The translations under genes and the position numbers were made by a program. Below, piece by piece: positions 16,469 through 25,459 of a stretch of DNA of 64,000 bases. The DNA comes from Azospirillum brasilense (lineage in GTDB: Bacteria; Pseudomonadota; Alphaproteobacteria; Azospirillales; Azospirillaceae). How positions within the stretch are numbered: position 1 is the first letter of the stretch; each line of letters starts with the position of its first letter. Under the pieces are notes generated by a model that did no database searches, had not been told where the DNA came from, and saw nothing but the letters and a program-made list of their open reading frames with translations. Location of the stretch: positions 32,907 through 96,906 of the forward strand of contig NZ_QLKQ01000017.1 in NCBI RefSeq assembly GCF_003349955.1, given 5' to 3'.

Positions 16469-16942
16469 ATGGACTTGAGTACGGCCATTCCGGTCTGGGA
16501 CATGGCGGCCCGGCTGGCCGCGGCGGCGGTTTGCGGGGCGGCGCTGGGACTCGACCGCGAGATCCGGGGCAAGGCGGCGGGGCTGCGCACCCACACGTTG
16601 GTGGCCATCAGCGCGGCGGTGACCACCCTGGTTGCGCTGGAGCTTTACTGGGGCATGGCCGGGAAGGGGACGGGCGGGGGCGACATGGACCCGACCCGCG
16701 TCATCCAGGGCATCGCCCAGGCCATCGGCTTCATCAGCGCCGGGGTGATGTTCCGCGCCGGGACCACGGTGCGCGGCGCGACCACCGCGGCGGTGATCTG
16801 GATGGCCGGCGCGCTGGGCATCGCCTGCGGGGCCGGATTCTACGTGCTGGCGGGGATGGCGCTGGCGCTCTGCCTCGCCGTCACCATCGTCTTCTCCTAC
16901 GTCCTGCGCTGGATGCCGGACTCGGTCAAGTCCGAGGAGTGA
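16469..16942 (+). CDS. MgtC/SapB-family membrane protein
   Basis: The product has 157 residues and about four membrane helices. The family signature is present: AAVCGAALGLDREIRGKAAGLRTHTLVAISAA, then IAQAIGFISAGVMFR and GATTAAVIWMAGALGIACG. MgtC proteins act at the inner membrane and are linked to magnesium limitation and modulation of the F-type ATPase; many environmental homologs have unclear roles. It has a strong GGGAGG site. It lacks the C-terminal ACT-like domain of longer MgtC proteins. Its 3' end overlaps the convergent exporter gene by 17 bases. Confidence 0.9.
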   Translation: MDLSTAIPVWDMAARLAAAAVCGAALGLDREIRGKAAGLRTHTLVAISAAVTTLVALELYWGMAGKGTGGGDMDPTRVIQGIAQAIGFISAGVMFRAGTTVRGATTAAVIWMAGALGIACGAGFYVLAGMALALCLAVTIVFSYVLRWMPDSVKSEE

Positions 16943-18110
16943 CCAGGAGCCGGTGCGCCAGCGCGCCGCCGAGCGCGACCAGCCCAATCGCCGTCATCAT
17001 CGGAAGCGGGCTGTCCGCGTGGCTGTGGCCGAGCGCCACGCCGATCAGCGCCGCCACGGTCATCTGCACGAAGCCGACCAGGGAGGAGGCCAGCCCGGCC
17101 ATCATCGGGTAGGGGCCGACCGCCCCGGCCATGGCGTTGGGCAGGGTCAGCCCGGCGCCCAGCATGAACAGGAAGACGGGCCCCACCACCGCCGCCAGAT
17201 GCAGCACCCCGCCCAGCGCCAGCCCCACCCCGAGCAGCCCGCCCGCCAGCGAGACCGCCGTGCCGGTGCGGATCATCCGCGGACCGCCCAGCCGCACGCT
17301 CAGCCGCCCGGCGAGGAAGGAGCCCACCGCGTAGCCCAGCACCACCGCGGCGAAGCTTCCCCCGAACTGGGCGGGCGTCAGGTGCAGCCGCCCGATCAGC
17401 ACGAAGCTGGACCCGGAAATGAAGGCGAAGATGCCGCTGTAGGCGAAGGCCACCGTCAGCATCTGCCCGACGAAGCCGCGGTCGCGCAGCAGCAGCGCGT
17501 AGTTGGCGAGCAGCCGGCCGGGCTGGAGCGCCGTCTCGTCGCGGTTGGCGTTGGTCTCGCCCATCAGGGTCCAGGTGGCGGCCAGGATCAGCGCGGCGAA
17601 GCCGGTCAGCAGCAGGAAGTTGCTCCGCCAGCCGAACCACTCCGTCAGGACGCCGCCGAGGATTGGGCCGGCGGCGGGGGCCAGCGTCATCGCCATCGCC
17701 ATGTAGGCCAGCACGGTGGCCGCCCGGTCGCGCCCGAAGACGTCGCGCACCACCGCCCGCGCCACCACCGGGCCGCAGCAGGCGCCCAGCGCCTGGAAGA
17801 AGCGCGCGACGATCAGCGTCTCGATGTCGTCGGTCAGCGCGCAGGCGGCGCTCGCCACCAGATAGATGAGGATGCCGCCGAGCAGGGCGGGCCGCCGCCC
17901 GAAGCGGTCGGACACCGGCCCGTAGACGAGCTGCGACACCGCGAAGCCGGCGAGGAAGACCGACAGGGTGAGCTGCACCGTGGCGATGTCGGTGTCGAAC
18001 ACGGTGACCAGTGTGGGCAGGGAGGGAAGATACAGGTCGGTGGACAGCGGGCCGAAGGCGACGAGCGCCGTCAGCAGCACGCGGACGGTCAGGGAATCGG
18101 GACGGGGCAT
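16926..18110 (-). CDS. Bcr/CflA-family MFS drug efflux transporter
   Basis: The product has 394 residues with 12 predicted membrane helices. STDLYLPSLPTL in helix 1, GPVSDRFGRRPALL between helices 2 and 3 (MFS motif A), and a PAAGPILGGVL segment (motif C-like antiporter signature) place it in the DHA1 Bcr/CflA group. These proton antiporters export chloramphenicol, bicyclomycin or similar compounds. The gene stands alone, 64 bases from the DUF45 gene on the same strand. The drug specificity cannot be read from sequence. Confidence 0.9.
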   Translation of the reverse strand: MPRPDSLTVRVLLTALVAFGPLSTDLYLPSLPTLVTVFDTDIATVQLTLSVFLAGFAVSQLVYGPVSDRFGRRPALLGGILIYLVASAACALTDDIETLIVARFFQALGACCGPVVARAVVRDVFGRDRAATVLAYMAMAMTLAPAAGPILGGVLTEWFGWRSNFLLLTGFAALILAATWTLMGETNANRDETALQPGRLLANYALLLRDRGFVGQMLTVAFAYSGIFAFISGSSFVLIGRLHLTPAQFGGSFAAVVLGYAVGSFLAGRLSVRLGGPRMIRTGTAVSLAGGLLGVGLALGGVLHLAAVVGPVFLFMLGAGLTLPNAMAGAVGPYPMMAGLASSLVGFVQMTVAALIGVALGHSHADSPLPMMTAIGLVALGGALAHRLLVTPRT

Positions 18111-18174
18111 GGAAGGAGTCGAGCCGGGGGACGGAGGGAGGGGCGCACTCTAGCAGAGGCTTGACGCGACCCCG

Positions 18175-18996
18175 TCACGGCGTTTCAGCATGACCGTCAT
18201 TTTCGGGTGAAACCATTTCCGCGTCCTCGCCGCTTCCCTCGCCGTAGCGCAGCAGCCGCGCCCCGTTGGCCTTCAGCCAGAGGCGCGGCGTGCGGACGTC
18301 GCCGGTCAACTGCGCGCACAGCGTCCAGAAGCGCTGGGAGTGGTTCATCTCGCGCAGATGCGCGACCTCATGCCCCACCACGTAATCCAGCACGGACTCC
18401 GGCGTCAGGATCAGCCGCCAGGAGAAGGAGAGGCGTCCGGTGGCCGAACAGCTTCCCCAGCGGCTCTTGGTGTCGCGCACGGTGACGGCGGCGACCCGCG
18501 CGCCGATCAGCGCCGCTTTGGCGCGCGACCGCTCGGCCAGCTCGCGCCGTGCCTCCGCCATCAGGAAGTCGCGCACCCGGCGGGCGACATGCTCGGCCCG
18601 GCCGCCGACCAGGATCGCGCCGTCTTCGCGCCGGGTCGCCCCGCGCAGGTCCGGGGCGTGCCGGATGACGTGGTCGATTCCCAGATAGGGCACCACCGCC
18701 CCGTGGGTGAAGGGAAGCTGCGGCGGCAGCGCGGCCAGCCGTGCCCGGACCCAGCCGTCGTGCCGTCCGACGAAGCGCAGGGCCTCCGCCTCCGGAACGC
18801 CCACCGGGATCACCACCTGGATCAACCCGCGTCCGGCGTCCACCCGCAGGGTCATCCGGCGGGCGCGGGCGCTTTCCCGCAACTCCAGCGGCACGGGCAG
18901 GCCGGCGACGGCCAGGGCGCGCGGGGCCTTCGGGCGCGGGGCTTGGGTTTTGGTGGGGTGGGTTTTGGCGGTGTGGGATTTGCGGCGGCAGAGCAT
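18175..18996 (-). CDS. YgjP/DUF45 zinc metallopeptidase-like protein
   Basis: The product has 273 residues from the chosen start. The WLM/DUF45 core is clear: DTKSRWGSCSATGRLSFSWRL, then VVGHEVAHLREMNHSQRFW with the HExxH-type zinc motif. The family includes YgjP-like putative zinc proteases of unknown substrate. ATG 18996 has TCAGGT upstream; ATG 19032 is an alternative that adds 12 residues. The N-terminal 35 residues are basic, with Pro/Lys/Thr repeats that look unstructured. Confidence 0.85.
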   Translation of the reverse strand: MLCRRKSHTAKTHPTKTQAPRPKAPRALAVAGLPVPLELRESARARRMTLRVDAGRGLIQVVIPVGVPEAEALRFVGRHDGWVRARLAALPPQLPFTHGAVVPYLGIDHVIRHAPDLRGATRREDGAILVGGRAEHVARRVRDFLMAEARRELAERSRAKAALIGARVAAVTVRDTKSRWGSCSATGRLSFSWRLILTPESVLDYVVGHEVAHLREMNHSQRFWTLCAQLTGDVRTPRLWLKANGARLLRYGEGSGEDAEMVSPENDGHAETP

Positions 18997-19194
18997 ACCT
19001 GACTTATAGCCCCTGCGGCCGGCCGGGGCCAATGGGGGCGTTCTCCTTCACATTCAAACGGAATTTGTCCCAAGTGAGTTTTGCATGTGATATTTGACTT
19101 CGATGCCCAAATGGCCGGATAAATGTGCTCTGATCTCAGTTTTTGCGGTGAAGTTGTGGCCGAGTATACCCAGAAGAACTCAACCGAAAGTCAT

Positions 19195-20325
19195 ATGACG
19201 GATCGTGCGATCTGGCTTGAGGCTCTGGTCTCCGCCAACGGCGCCGCTCACGCTCTGCTTGGGCTGGACGCGCGGCTTCTCGTGGTCAATCAGGCTTTTG
19301 CCGCCGCCTTCGGCCGCCTGCCGGAGGAGGCGGACGGCAGGGATCTGACCGAGCTGGGCGTTCCGGCGGCCATTGTGTCCCAGGTGGAGGCGCAGGTCCG
19401 CCGCGTCGTCCTCACCGGGACCCCGGTGTCGGCCTTCGGCCTGCTGCTCCGGGGCGAGATGGTGCTGAGCCCGGTGCGCGACGCGGACGGGGTCGTCACC
19501 GCTGTCGCCGCCATCGCCGACACCAACGCCGCCGCCCTGGCCGCCGCCCGCGCCGAGGCCGAGCGGGCGAAGGCCGAGACCGAGCGGGTCCGCCAGGAGG
19601 CCGAGACGGGCCGCACCGCCATCGGGCGCTTCCTGTCCGCCGCCAGCCACGACCTGCGTCAGCCCTTCCAGGCCATGCACCTGTTCCACCATCTGCTGAT
19701 GGGCCGCCTGACCGATCCCGGCGCGCGCGACCTCGGCGAGAAGCTGGAGATGTCGATCGAGGCGGCGGAGGGGCTGCTGCGCGCCCTGCTGGACGTGTCG
19801 AAGCTGGAGGCCGGGCTGGTCCGGATGCAGGAGCAGACCTTCCCCATCGACGAGACGCTGGGCCGCCTGCTCAACGAGTTCGCCCCGGAGGCCGACGCCA
19901 AGGCCCTGCGCTTCAACGTCCGCCCCGCGGACGCGGAGGTGAGCACCGACCCGGTGCTGCTGGAGCAGCTTCTGCGCCCCATCCTGTCCAACGCCCTGCG
20001 CTTCACCGAGTCGGGCGGCGTGCTTCTGGCGGCGCGGCGGCGCGGCGCGGCGCTGCGCATCGAGGTGTGGGACACCGGAATCGGCATCGCCCCCGCCGAC
20101 CAGTCGGCGATCTTCGACGACTTCCGCCAGCTCGGCAACCCGAACCGCGACCGCCGGCACGGGCTGGGGCTCGGCCTCGCCATCGTGCGGCGTCTGGCGA
20201 CTCTGCTGGGCCTGACGGTGTCGCTGCGCTCGGTGCCCGGCCGGGGCTCCGTCTTCGCGGTGGACGTCCCGCTGGCGGCGGAGAGCGCCGCGGAACGGCC
20301 GGTCGAGAGCAGCAGCGCGGCGTGA
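19195..20325 (+). CDS. Soluble PAS-domain sensor histidine kinase
   Basis: The product has 376 residues without membrane segments. An N-terminal PAS-like domain (~10-110) is followed by an Ala/Glu coiled coil (~110-145), HisKA with SHDLRQPFQAMHLF, and HATPase_c with N-box NALRFTESGG, G1 DTGIGIA and G2 GLGLGLAI. RQPFQ-type HisKA boxes are common in soluble two-component kinases. No receiver is attached and no response regulator gene is adjacent, so its partner is elsewhere. A longer start at 19123 was rejected because the PAS begins after 19195. Confidence 0.88.
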   Translation: MTDRAIWLEALVSANGAAHALLGLDARLLVVNQAFAAAFGRLPEEADGRDLTELGVPAAIVSQVEAQVRRVVLTGTPVSAFGLLLRGEMVLSPVRDADGVVTAVAAIADTNAAALAAARAEAERAKAETERVRQEAETGRTAIGRFLSAASHDLRQPFQAMHLFHHLLMGRLTDPGARDLGEKLEMSIEAAEGLLRALLDVSKLEAGLVRMQEQTFPIDETLGRLLNEFAPEADAKALRFNVRPADAEVSTDPVLLEQLLRPILSNALRFTESGGVLLAARRRGAALRIEVWDTGIGIAPADQSAIFDDFRQLGNPNRDRRHGLGLGLAIVRRLATLLGLTVSLRSVPGRGSVFAVDVPLAAESAAERPVESSSAA

Positions 20326-20435
20326 CGGCGTGTCCGGTGGACAGCGAAGCCGCTGCGCAGCCACAGTGTTTCTGCTATGCTCTCTCCAGTCCAATGGGCT
20401 TCTGGACCAGCGTTGATCGGATTCGGACGACAGCC

Positions 20436-20792
20436 ATGGGAACCACCGGCGCGGCTCATCCGCGATACGATGACATCCGCCGCCGACGCCTTGCCGAACG
20501 GCGCGCTGCGGCGTTGCGGGCGCTGAAGCAGGCCGATGCCGTGGCGCGCCGTGCCGGCGGGCGGCTCGTCGTGTTCGGATCGCTGGCCGAGGGAGGGTTT
20601 CACGAGCGGTCCGACCTCGACGTTGCGCTGATTGGCGTGCCGGCTGGGATGGACAGCGACGTGGCGGCGGATGTGGACACCCTGCTGACCGTCGCCGGAT
20701 TCGAGGCGGATGTCATTCCGGATCGTTTCCTGTCGCCATCCCTCCGGGACCGTGTGATGCGCCATGGCTGCGAACCCGGCGCTCTGGGCTGA
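20436..20792 (+). CDS. MntA-type nucleotidyltransferase antitoxin
   Basis: The product has 118 residues. It has the minimal nucleotidyltransferase motif GS-X10-DxD exactly: G48-S49, then D60 and D62 (FGSLAEGGFHERSDLDVAL). In the MntA/HepT system the MNT protein AMPylates a Tyr of the HEPN toxin and neutralises it. An upstream in-frame ATG (20394) would add 14 residues. The stop overlaps the HEPN gene start by 29 bases, typical of a coupled toxin-antitoxin operon. Confidence 0.85.
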   Translation: MGTTGAAHPRYDDIRRRRLAERRAAALRALKQADAVARRAGGRLVVFGSLAEGGFHERSDLDVALIGVPAGMDSDVAADVDTLLTVAGFEADVIPDRFLSPSLRDRVMRHGCEPGALG

Positions 20793-21252
20793 CATCCAGC
20801 GGGACCTGGACGCCGCGCGGACCAACATCCGAAACGCGGCGATGCGGGCCGACGCCCTTCAGGCGGGGGAAGGGCTTTCCGGCGATCTGCGCATGGATCG
20901 CGAGTACGCGATCGGCCTGATGTTGCACAATGGCTATGGCGCCATGGAGTGCGCCTTGGAACGGCTGGTGCAGGCGGTGGATGGCGGCTTGCCCAGCGGA
21001 GCGGCCTATCATGCCGAGTTGATCCGCCGTGCCGCCGCGCCCGTCGCGGGGCTGCGTCCGGCCATGATCACGTCGGAAACGGCTGGTCGTCTTCAGAAGC
21101 TGAGATCCTTCCGGCACGCCTTGCGCCATGCTTACGACGGTTACGATTACACCCGTGCCGCCGAGAATGTTCCGGTCGCCGTCGCGGTCGAGGACAGCTT
21201 CCGTACGGACATGACGGCCTTCGCGACGTCGATGGGCATCCTGCCGGAATAG
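20764..21252 (+). CDS. HepT-like HEPN ribonuclease toxin
   Basis: The product has 162 residues, all helical. The HEPN toxin motif Rx4HxY is present: R117-HALR-H122-A-Y124. In HepT the Arg and His cut RNA and the Tyr is the AMPylation target of MntA. The product is longer than typical HepT (~130-140 residues), with an N-terminal extension (~1-45). It overlaps the nucleotidyltransferase gene by 29 bases. Role and pairing are inferred from motifs and gene arrangement. Confidence 0.82.
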   Translation: MAANPALWADIQRDLDAARTNIRNAAMRADALQAGEGLSGDLRMDREYAIGLMLHNGYGAMECALERLVQAVDGGLPSGAAYHAELIRRAAAPVAGLRPAMITSETAGRLQKLRSFRHALRHAYDGYDYTRAAENVPVAVAVEDSFRTDMTAFATSMGILPE

Positions 21253-21446
21253 CCTGAGCGCTCCCTCCCACCGAACGAACAGAGAGCGCCGTCCTCGCTT
21301 GCGCTTGCCGACCCGTCCATCGGCGCTGCGCCGGGCGTCGATGGAGCGCGCATACTTCCTCCGAAGGCCGGGGCCGTTCACGGCCCGCCGGCCCCGGCGT
21401 CATGGTCTGGGTGCGCCACAGGCGCGGCCTGGGATCGGAGGGGAGC

Positions 21447-21839
21447 ATGCATCGCGAAGCGGGGTGCCGGCTGGCCGGTTGTCTGGCGGGGATGACGATG
21501 GCCGCCTTCGTCGTCCTGCCCGCCGCCGCGCAGACGACGAGCTTGGACTGGGACCAGCGCGGCTGCGTCTTCGGTCCCCGGCCCGGCCTGGACCGGCTGG
21601 TGCCCGGCTACAACCCCGGTGCGCAGCCCTATTACTGCCCGCCGCCCGCCGCGCTGTATCCCGCGCCGCCGGTCGCGGCCCCGACGGCGTCGCACTATCT
21701 GTCGGCGCCGAGCCGGTCCTACTGCCTGCTGCGCTCCTCCGGCCTGATGGGGAACAGCCTGTCGCAACTGGCCGGGTCGCTGTGCCGGGACGATACCGCG
21801 CTGTGGGCGCTCGCCCAAACATGGCACCCCGAGAGATGA
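21447..21839 (+). CDS. Small secreted hypothetical protein
   Basis: The product has 130 residues. A signal peptide (MHREAGCRLAGCLAGMTMAAFVVLPAAAQ) ends with an AAA-like cleavage site. The mature part is rich in Pro, Tyr and Cys (PGAQPYYCPPPAALYPAPP), with four Cys that could form two disulfides in the periplasm. A good GGAGGGGAGC site supports the start. No known family was recognised. Confidence 0.65.
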   Translation: MHREAGCRLAGCLAGMTMAAFVVLPAAAQTTSLDWDQRGCVFGPRPGLDRLVPGYNPGAQPYYCPPPAALYPAPPVAAPTASHYLSAPSRSYCLLRSSGLMGNSLSQLAGSLCRDDTALWALAQTWHPER

Positions 21840-21854
21840 CGTAAGGGTGATAGT

Positions 21855-21882
21855 CCGTACTGATACGTACGGCTGATTGACA
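21855..21882 (+). promoter_or_regulatory. Inverted repeat next to a -35-like element upstream of ugpB
   Basis: CCGTAC-TGATAC-GTACGG (21855-21872) is followed by TTGACA (21877-21882), a perfect -35 match. The -10 region near 21899 (TTAAGG) is weak. It lies about 270 bases upstream of ugpB in a 311-base region without genes. Confidence 0.35.
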
Positions 21883-22055
21883 GCCTCCCCCTCTATCCTT
21901 AAGGCTTGCAAAAAAGAAACACATGCGGGGAGGAAAACCATCGATGCCGGCGCAACATCCGCCACCGACTTAAGTCCCGTTCCATGCCTTCCGCAGGACC
22001 GACGTTGCAACCGCGAGGAGCGGATGCGGCGCGCCCCTGCGCGCGTGTTCCGGAC

Positions 22056-22084
22056 ACGTCACCAAATCTTCACAAGACCGTCGC
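22056..22084 (+). promoter_or_regulatory. Candidate Pho box (three 7-bp direct repeats, 11-bp period) upstream of ugpB
   Basis: ACGTCAC-caaa-TCTTCAC-aaga-CCGTCGC repeats with the 11-base period of PhoB half-sites (consensus CTGTCAY, A/T-rich 4-base spacers). It lies 68-96 bases upstream of the ugpB start. In enterobacteria and rhizobia ugp genes belong to the Pho regulon. Confidence 0.5.
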
Positions 22085-22151
22085 GGGACCGCAACCCGCG
22101 CCCTGCATGTCAGCACATCACGCAATCGATTGGTTCCAGGGAGAGACCACC

Positions 22152-23489
22152 ATGCTGACCCGCCGCACGCTCGCCGTCTCGACGGCCGCCTTCGCGCTCG
22201 CCGCCGGTTTCACCGGCGCCGCCCATGCCCAGCAGAAGACCGTCATCGAATTCTGGCACGGCCTGCCCCAGCCGCTCGGCGGCCAGCTCGAGCAGGTGGT
22301 GAAGGGCTTCAATGACAGCCAGGACAAGGTCCAGGTCAACCCGACCTTCAAGGGCAGCTATCCGGAGACGATGCAGGCGGCCATCGCCGCCTTCCGCGCC
22401 GGCAACGCCCCGCACGTCGTGCAGATGTTCGAGGTCGGCACCGCCACCATGCTGTCGGCCGGCCCGGCCATCAAGCCGGTGCACCAGCTGATGAGCGAGA
22501 CGGGGTCGGGCTTCGACGCCGCGGCCTACATCCCGGCGGTCCGGGGCTATTACAGCTCCAGGGACGGCAAGATGATGGCCCTGCCGTTCAACAGCTCCAC
22601 CACCATCACCTTCTACAACAAGGACGCCTTCCAGAAGGCCGGGCTCGACCCCAACAAGCCGCCGGCGACCTGGCCTGAGGTGGTCGACGCGGCGCGCAAG
22701 CTGAAGGCGGCGGGCGTGACCTGCCCGATGACCTTCTCCTGGCCGACCTGGACGCAGTTCGAGCAGGTCGGCGCGCTGCACGACAAGCCCTTCGCGTCGG
22801 AGGCCAACGGCTTCGGCGGGCTGAACGCCACGCTGAAGATCAACGACCCGTTCTTCGTGAAGCATCTCCAGACGCTGATCGACCTGCAGAAGGAAGGCGC
22901 GCTGCGCTACGGCGGCCGCGACAACGCCGCCGACTCGCTGTTCCCGTCGGGCGAATGCGCGATGATCCAGGCCTCGTCCGGCCTGCGCGGGCGCATCGTC
23001 AAGGAGGCCAAGTTCAACTGGGGCGCCGCGCCGCTGCCCTACTGGCCGGACGCCATCTCCTCGCCGAAGAACTCGATCATCGGCGGCGCCGCCTTCTGGG
23101 TGATGACCTCGCCCAAGCGCACCGCCGACGAGTACAAGGCCGTCGCCGCCTTCTTCAGCCACCTCGCCCGTCCGGAGGTGGACGCCAAGTGGCACATGGA
23201 CACCGGCTACGTCCCGGTGACGCTCCAGGGCTTCGAGCTGGCGAAGAAGGAAGGCTTCTACGACAAGAACCCCGGCGCCGAGGTGCCGGCGGAGCAGCTG
23301 ACCCGCACCGCCACCACGGAGAACACCATGGGGCTGCGGCTGGGCAACCTGCCGGAAATCCGCAACATCATCCAGGAGGAGATGGAGAAGGCGTTCCAGG
23401 GCCAGCAGACCGCCCAGCAGGCGCTGGACAACGCGGTGAAGCGCGGCGACACGGTCCTGCGCAACTTCGAGCGCGCCAACAAGAACTGA
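22152..23489 (+). CDS. ugpB: sn-Glycerol-3-phosphate ABC transporter, periplasmic binding protein
   Basis: The product has 445 residues. A signal peptide (MLTRRTLAVSTAAFALAAG, cleavage near AHAQ) is followed by the UgpB signature: EFWHGLPQPLGGQ, the TFKGSYPETMQAAIAAFRAG block, and APHVVQMFEVGTATM. It delivers glycerol-3-phosphate or glycerophosphodiesters to UgpAE in the inner membrane. It is the first gene of ugpBAEC. The start at 22152 precedes the signal peptide; earlier in-frame starts cross the regulatory region. A candidate Pho box lies upstream. A palindromic repeat separates it from ugpA. Confidence 0.93.
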   Translation: MLTRRTLAVSTAAFALAAGFTGAAHAQQKTVIEFWHGLPQPLGGQLEQVVKGFNDSQDKVQVNPTFKGSYPETMQAAIAAFRAGNAPHVVQMFEVGTATMLSAGPAIKPVHQLMSETGSGFDAAAYIPAVRGYYSSRDGKMMALPFNSSTTITFYNKDAFQKAGLDPNKPPATWPEVVDAARKLKAAGVTCPMTFSWPTWTQFEQVGALHDKPFASEANGFGGLNATLKINDPFFVKHLQTLIDLQKEGALRYGGRDNAADSLFPSGECAMIQASSGLRGRIVKEAKFNWGAAPLPYWPDAISSPKNSIIGGAAFWVMTSPKRTADEYKAVAAFFSHLARPEVDAKWHMDTGYVPVTLQGFELAKKEGFYDKNPGAEVPAEQLTRTATTENTMGLRLGNLPEIRNIIQEEMEKAFQGQQTAQQALDNAVKRGDTVLRNFERANKN

Positions 23490-23497
23490 GCGTAACT

Positions 23498-23672
23498 CCC
23501 TCTCCCCTCTGGGGAGAGGGTAGGGGTGAGGGGGTTGCGCGTCTGCCGGGCGTTCCGCGACGCGCAACCCCCTCACCGGCCCATCGGGCCACCCTCTCCC
23601 CGCTTTCGGCGGACCGAAGGTCCGCCTGTCGCGTCAGCGCAAACGTCGTTTGCGCGTGAGTGGAGGGGTAGA
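23498..23672. repeat. Dispersed palindromic repeat, copy 2, inside the ugp operon
   Basis: It has the same left hairpin and CCCCCTCACCGGCCC right part as the element at 12892. It carries an extra hairpin module, GGCGGACCGAAGGTCCGCC plus GCGCAAACG / CGTTTGCGC, shared with 53859-54034. It fills nearly all of the 200-base ugpB-ugpA gap and can form strong RNA hairpins. Confidence 0.88.
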
Positions 23673-23689
23673 GGGTTGAAAGGGGTTCC

Positions 23690-24574
23690 ATGCAACGTCG
23701 CGTGATTTTCGACAACAAGGCGCTGCCCTACCTGCTGCTGGCGCCGCAGGTGGCGGTGACGCTGATCTTCTTCATCTGGCCGGCGGCGCAGGCGCTGTGG
23801 CAGTCGGTGCATCTCCAGGACGCCTTCGGGCTGCGCAGCCAGTTCGTCGGGCTGGAGAATTTCGAGGCGGTGCTGAGCGACCCGAACTATCTGGAGACGG
23901 TGAAGACCACCATCGTCTTCAGCGTGTCGGTGACCGTCCTGTCCCTGGGCTCCGCGCTGGGGCTGGCGGTGCTGGCCGATTCGAAGATCCGGGCGGCCGC
24001 GGCCTACAAGACGCTGCTGATCTGGCCCTACGCGCTGGCCCCCGCGGTGGCGGCGGTGCTGTGGATGTTCATCTTCAACCCGGACATCGGCATCCTCGGC
24101 CGCGCGCTGAACAGCCTCGGCTACGCCTGGGACTACCGGCTGAACGACGGGCAGGCGATGACCATGGTCATCCTGGCGGCGAGCTGGAAGCAGGTCTCCT
24201 ACAACTTCATCTTCTTCCTGGCCGGTCTCCAGGCCATCCCGCGCTCCGTCCTTGAGGCGGCGAGCATCGACGGGGCCGGGGCGGTGCGCCGCTTCTGGAC
24301 GATCACCTTCCCGCTGCTGTCGCCGACGACCTTCTTCCTGCTGGTGGTCGACGTCGTCTACGCCTTCTTCGAGACCTTCGGCACCATCCACGCCCTGACC
24401 CACGGCGGGCCGGGCAAGGCCACGGAGACGCTGATCTTCCGCGTCTACCAGGACGGCGTGGTCAACCACGACCTCGGCGGCTCCTCGGCGCAGTCGGTGA
24501 TCCTGATGGTCATCGTCATCGCGCTGACCGCCATCCAGTTCCGCTTCGTCGAGCGCAAGGTGCATTACTCATGA
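23690..24574 (+). CDS. ugpA: sn-Glycerol-3-phosphate ABC transporter permease
   Basis: The product has 294 residues and six membrane helices. The binding-protein-dependent permease loop is present: [24 protein letters not shown] (EAA motif), which docks on Ugp[22 protein letters not shown] near the N-terminus is typical of UgpA/MalF-type subunits. It pairs with UgpE to form the channel. It is separated from ugpB by a hairpin-rich repeat and overlaps ugpE by four bases (ATGA). Confidence 0.93.
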   Translation: MQRRVIFDNKALPYLLLAPQVAVTLIFFIWPAAQALWQSVHLQDAFGLRSQFVGLENFEAVLSDPNYLETVKTTIVFSVSVTVLSLGSALGLAVLADSKIRAAAAYKTLLIWPYALAPAVAAVLWMFIFNPDIGILGRALNSLGYAWDYRLNDGQAMTMVILAASWKQVSYNFIFFLAGLQAIPRSVLEAASIDGAGAVRRFWTITFPLLSPTTFFLLVVDVVYAFFETFGTIHALTHGGPGKATETLIFRVYQDGVVNHDLGGSSAQSVILMVIVIALTAIQFRFVERKVHYS

Positions 24575-25443
24575 CCCGCGACCGCGACACCCCGCGCTCC
24601 GGCGGGCGCCTGATGGACATGGTCCCGCACCTGATCCTGATGCTGGGCGTCCTGATCTTCGCCTTCCCGATCTACGTGACGATCATCGGCTCGACCTGGG
24701 ACGCCGCCACCATCGGGCGCGGCAACCTGCCGCTGACGCCCGGCGGGGAGATGCTGAACAACTACGCCTCGGCCTGGAGCGAATCGCAGGGCGAGCGCGT
24801 CATGCACACGCCCGTGCGCATCATGATGTGGAACAGCCTGATCATGGCGCTGGTCATCGCGCTGGGCAAGATCGCCATCTCGATCATCTCGGCCTACGCG
24901 GTGGCCTTCTTCCGCTTCCCGCTGCGCATGGCCTTCTTCTGGATGATCTTCATCACGCTGATGCTGCCGGTCGAGGTGCGAATCATCCCGACCTACGAGG
25001 TGGTGGCCAACCTCGGGCTGATCGACAGCTACGCCGGGCTGACCATCCCGCTGATCGCCTCGGCCACGGCGACGCTGCTGTTCCGGCAGTTCTTCCTGAC
25101 CATCCCCGACGAGCTGGTGGAGGCCGCGAAGATCGACGGGGCGGGGGCGCTGCGCTTCTTCCTGGACGTGGTGCTGCCCCTGTCGCGCACCAACATCGCG
25201 GCGCTGTTCGTCATCCTCTTCATCTACGGCTGGAACCAGTATCTGTGGCCGCTGCTGATCACCAACAGCGCGGAGATGGAGACGGTGGTCATCGGCATCA
25301 CCAAGATGATCGGCAACGGCGAGGCCGCGACCGACTGGAACCTCATCATGGCGACGACGGTGCTGGCCATGCTGCCGCCGGTGGCGGTGGTGGTGCTGAT
25401 GCAGCGCTGGTTCGTCAAAGGCCTTGTGGACAGCGAGAAATAA
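24571..25443 (+). CDS. ugpE: sn-Glycerol-3-phosphate ABC transporter permease
   Basis: The product has 290 residues and six membrane helices. The EAA loop reads [24 protein letters not shown]. The C-terminal [22 protein letters not shown] segment is characteristic of UgpE. It forms the inner-membrane channel with UgpA. The start overlaps the ugpA stop, so the two subunits are translationally coupled. ugpC follows after 16 bases. Confidence 0.93.
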   Translation: MTRDRDTPRSGGRLMDMVPHLILMLGVLIFAFPIYVTIIGSTWDAATIGRGNLPLTPGGEMLNNYASAWSESQGERVMHTPVRIMMWNSLIMALVIALGKIAISIISAYAVAFFRFPLRMAFFWMIFITLMLPVEVRIIPTYEVVANLGLIDSYAGLTIPLIASATATLLFRQFFLTIPDELVEAAKIDGAGALRFFLDVVLPLSRTNIAALFVILFIYGWNQYLWPLLITNSAEMETVVIGITKMIGNGEAATDWNLIMATTVLAMLPPVAVVVLMQRWFVKGLVDSEK

Positions 25444-25459
25444 GAAAGAACCAATCGAG

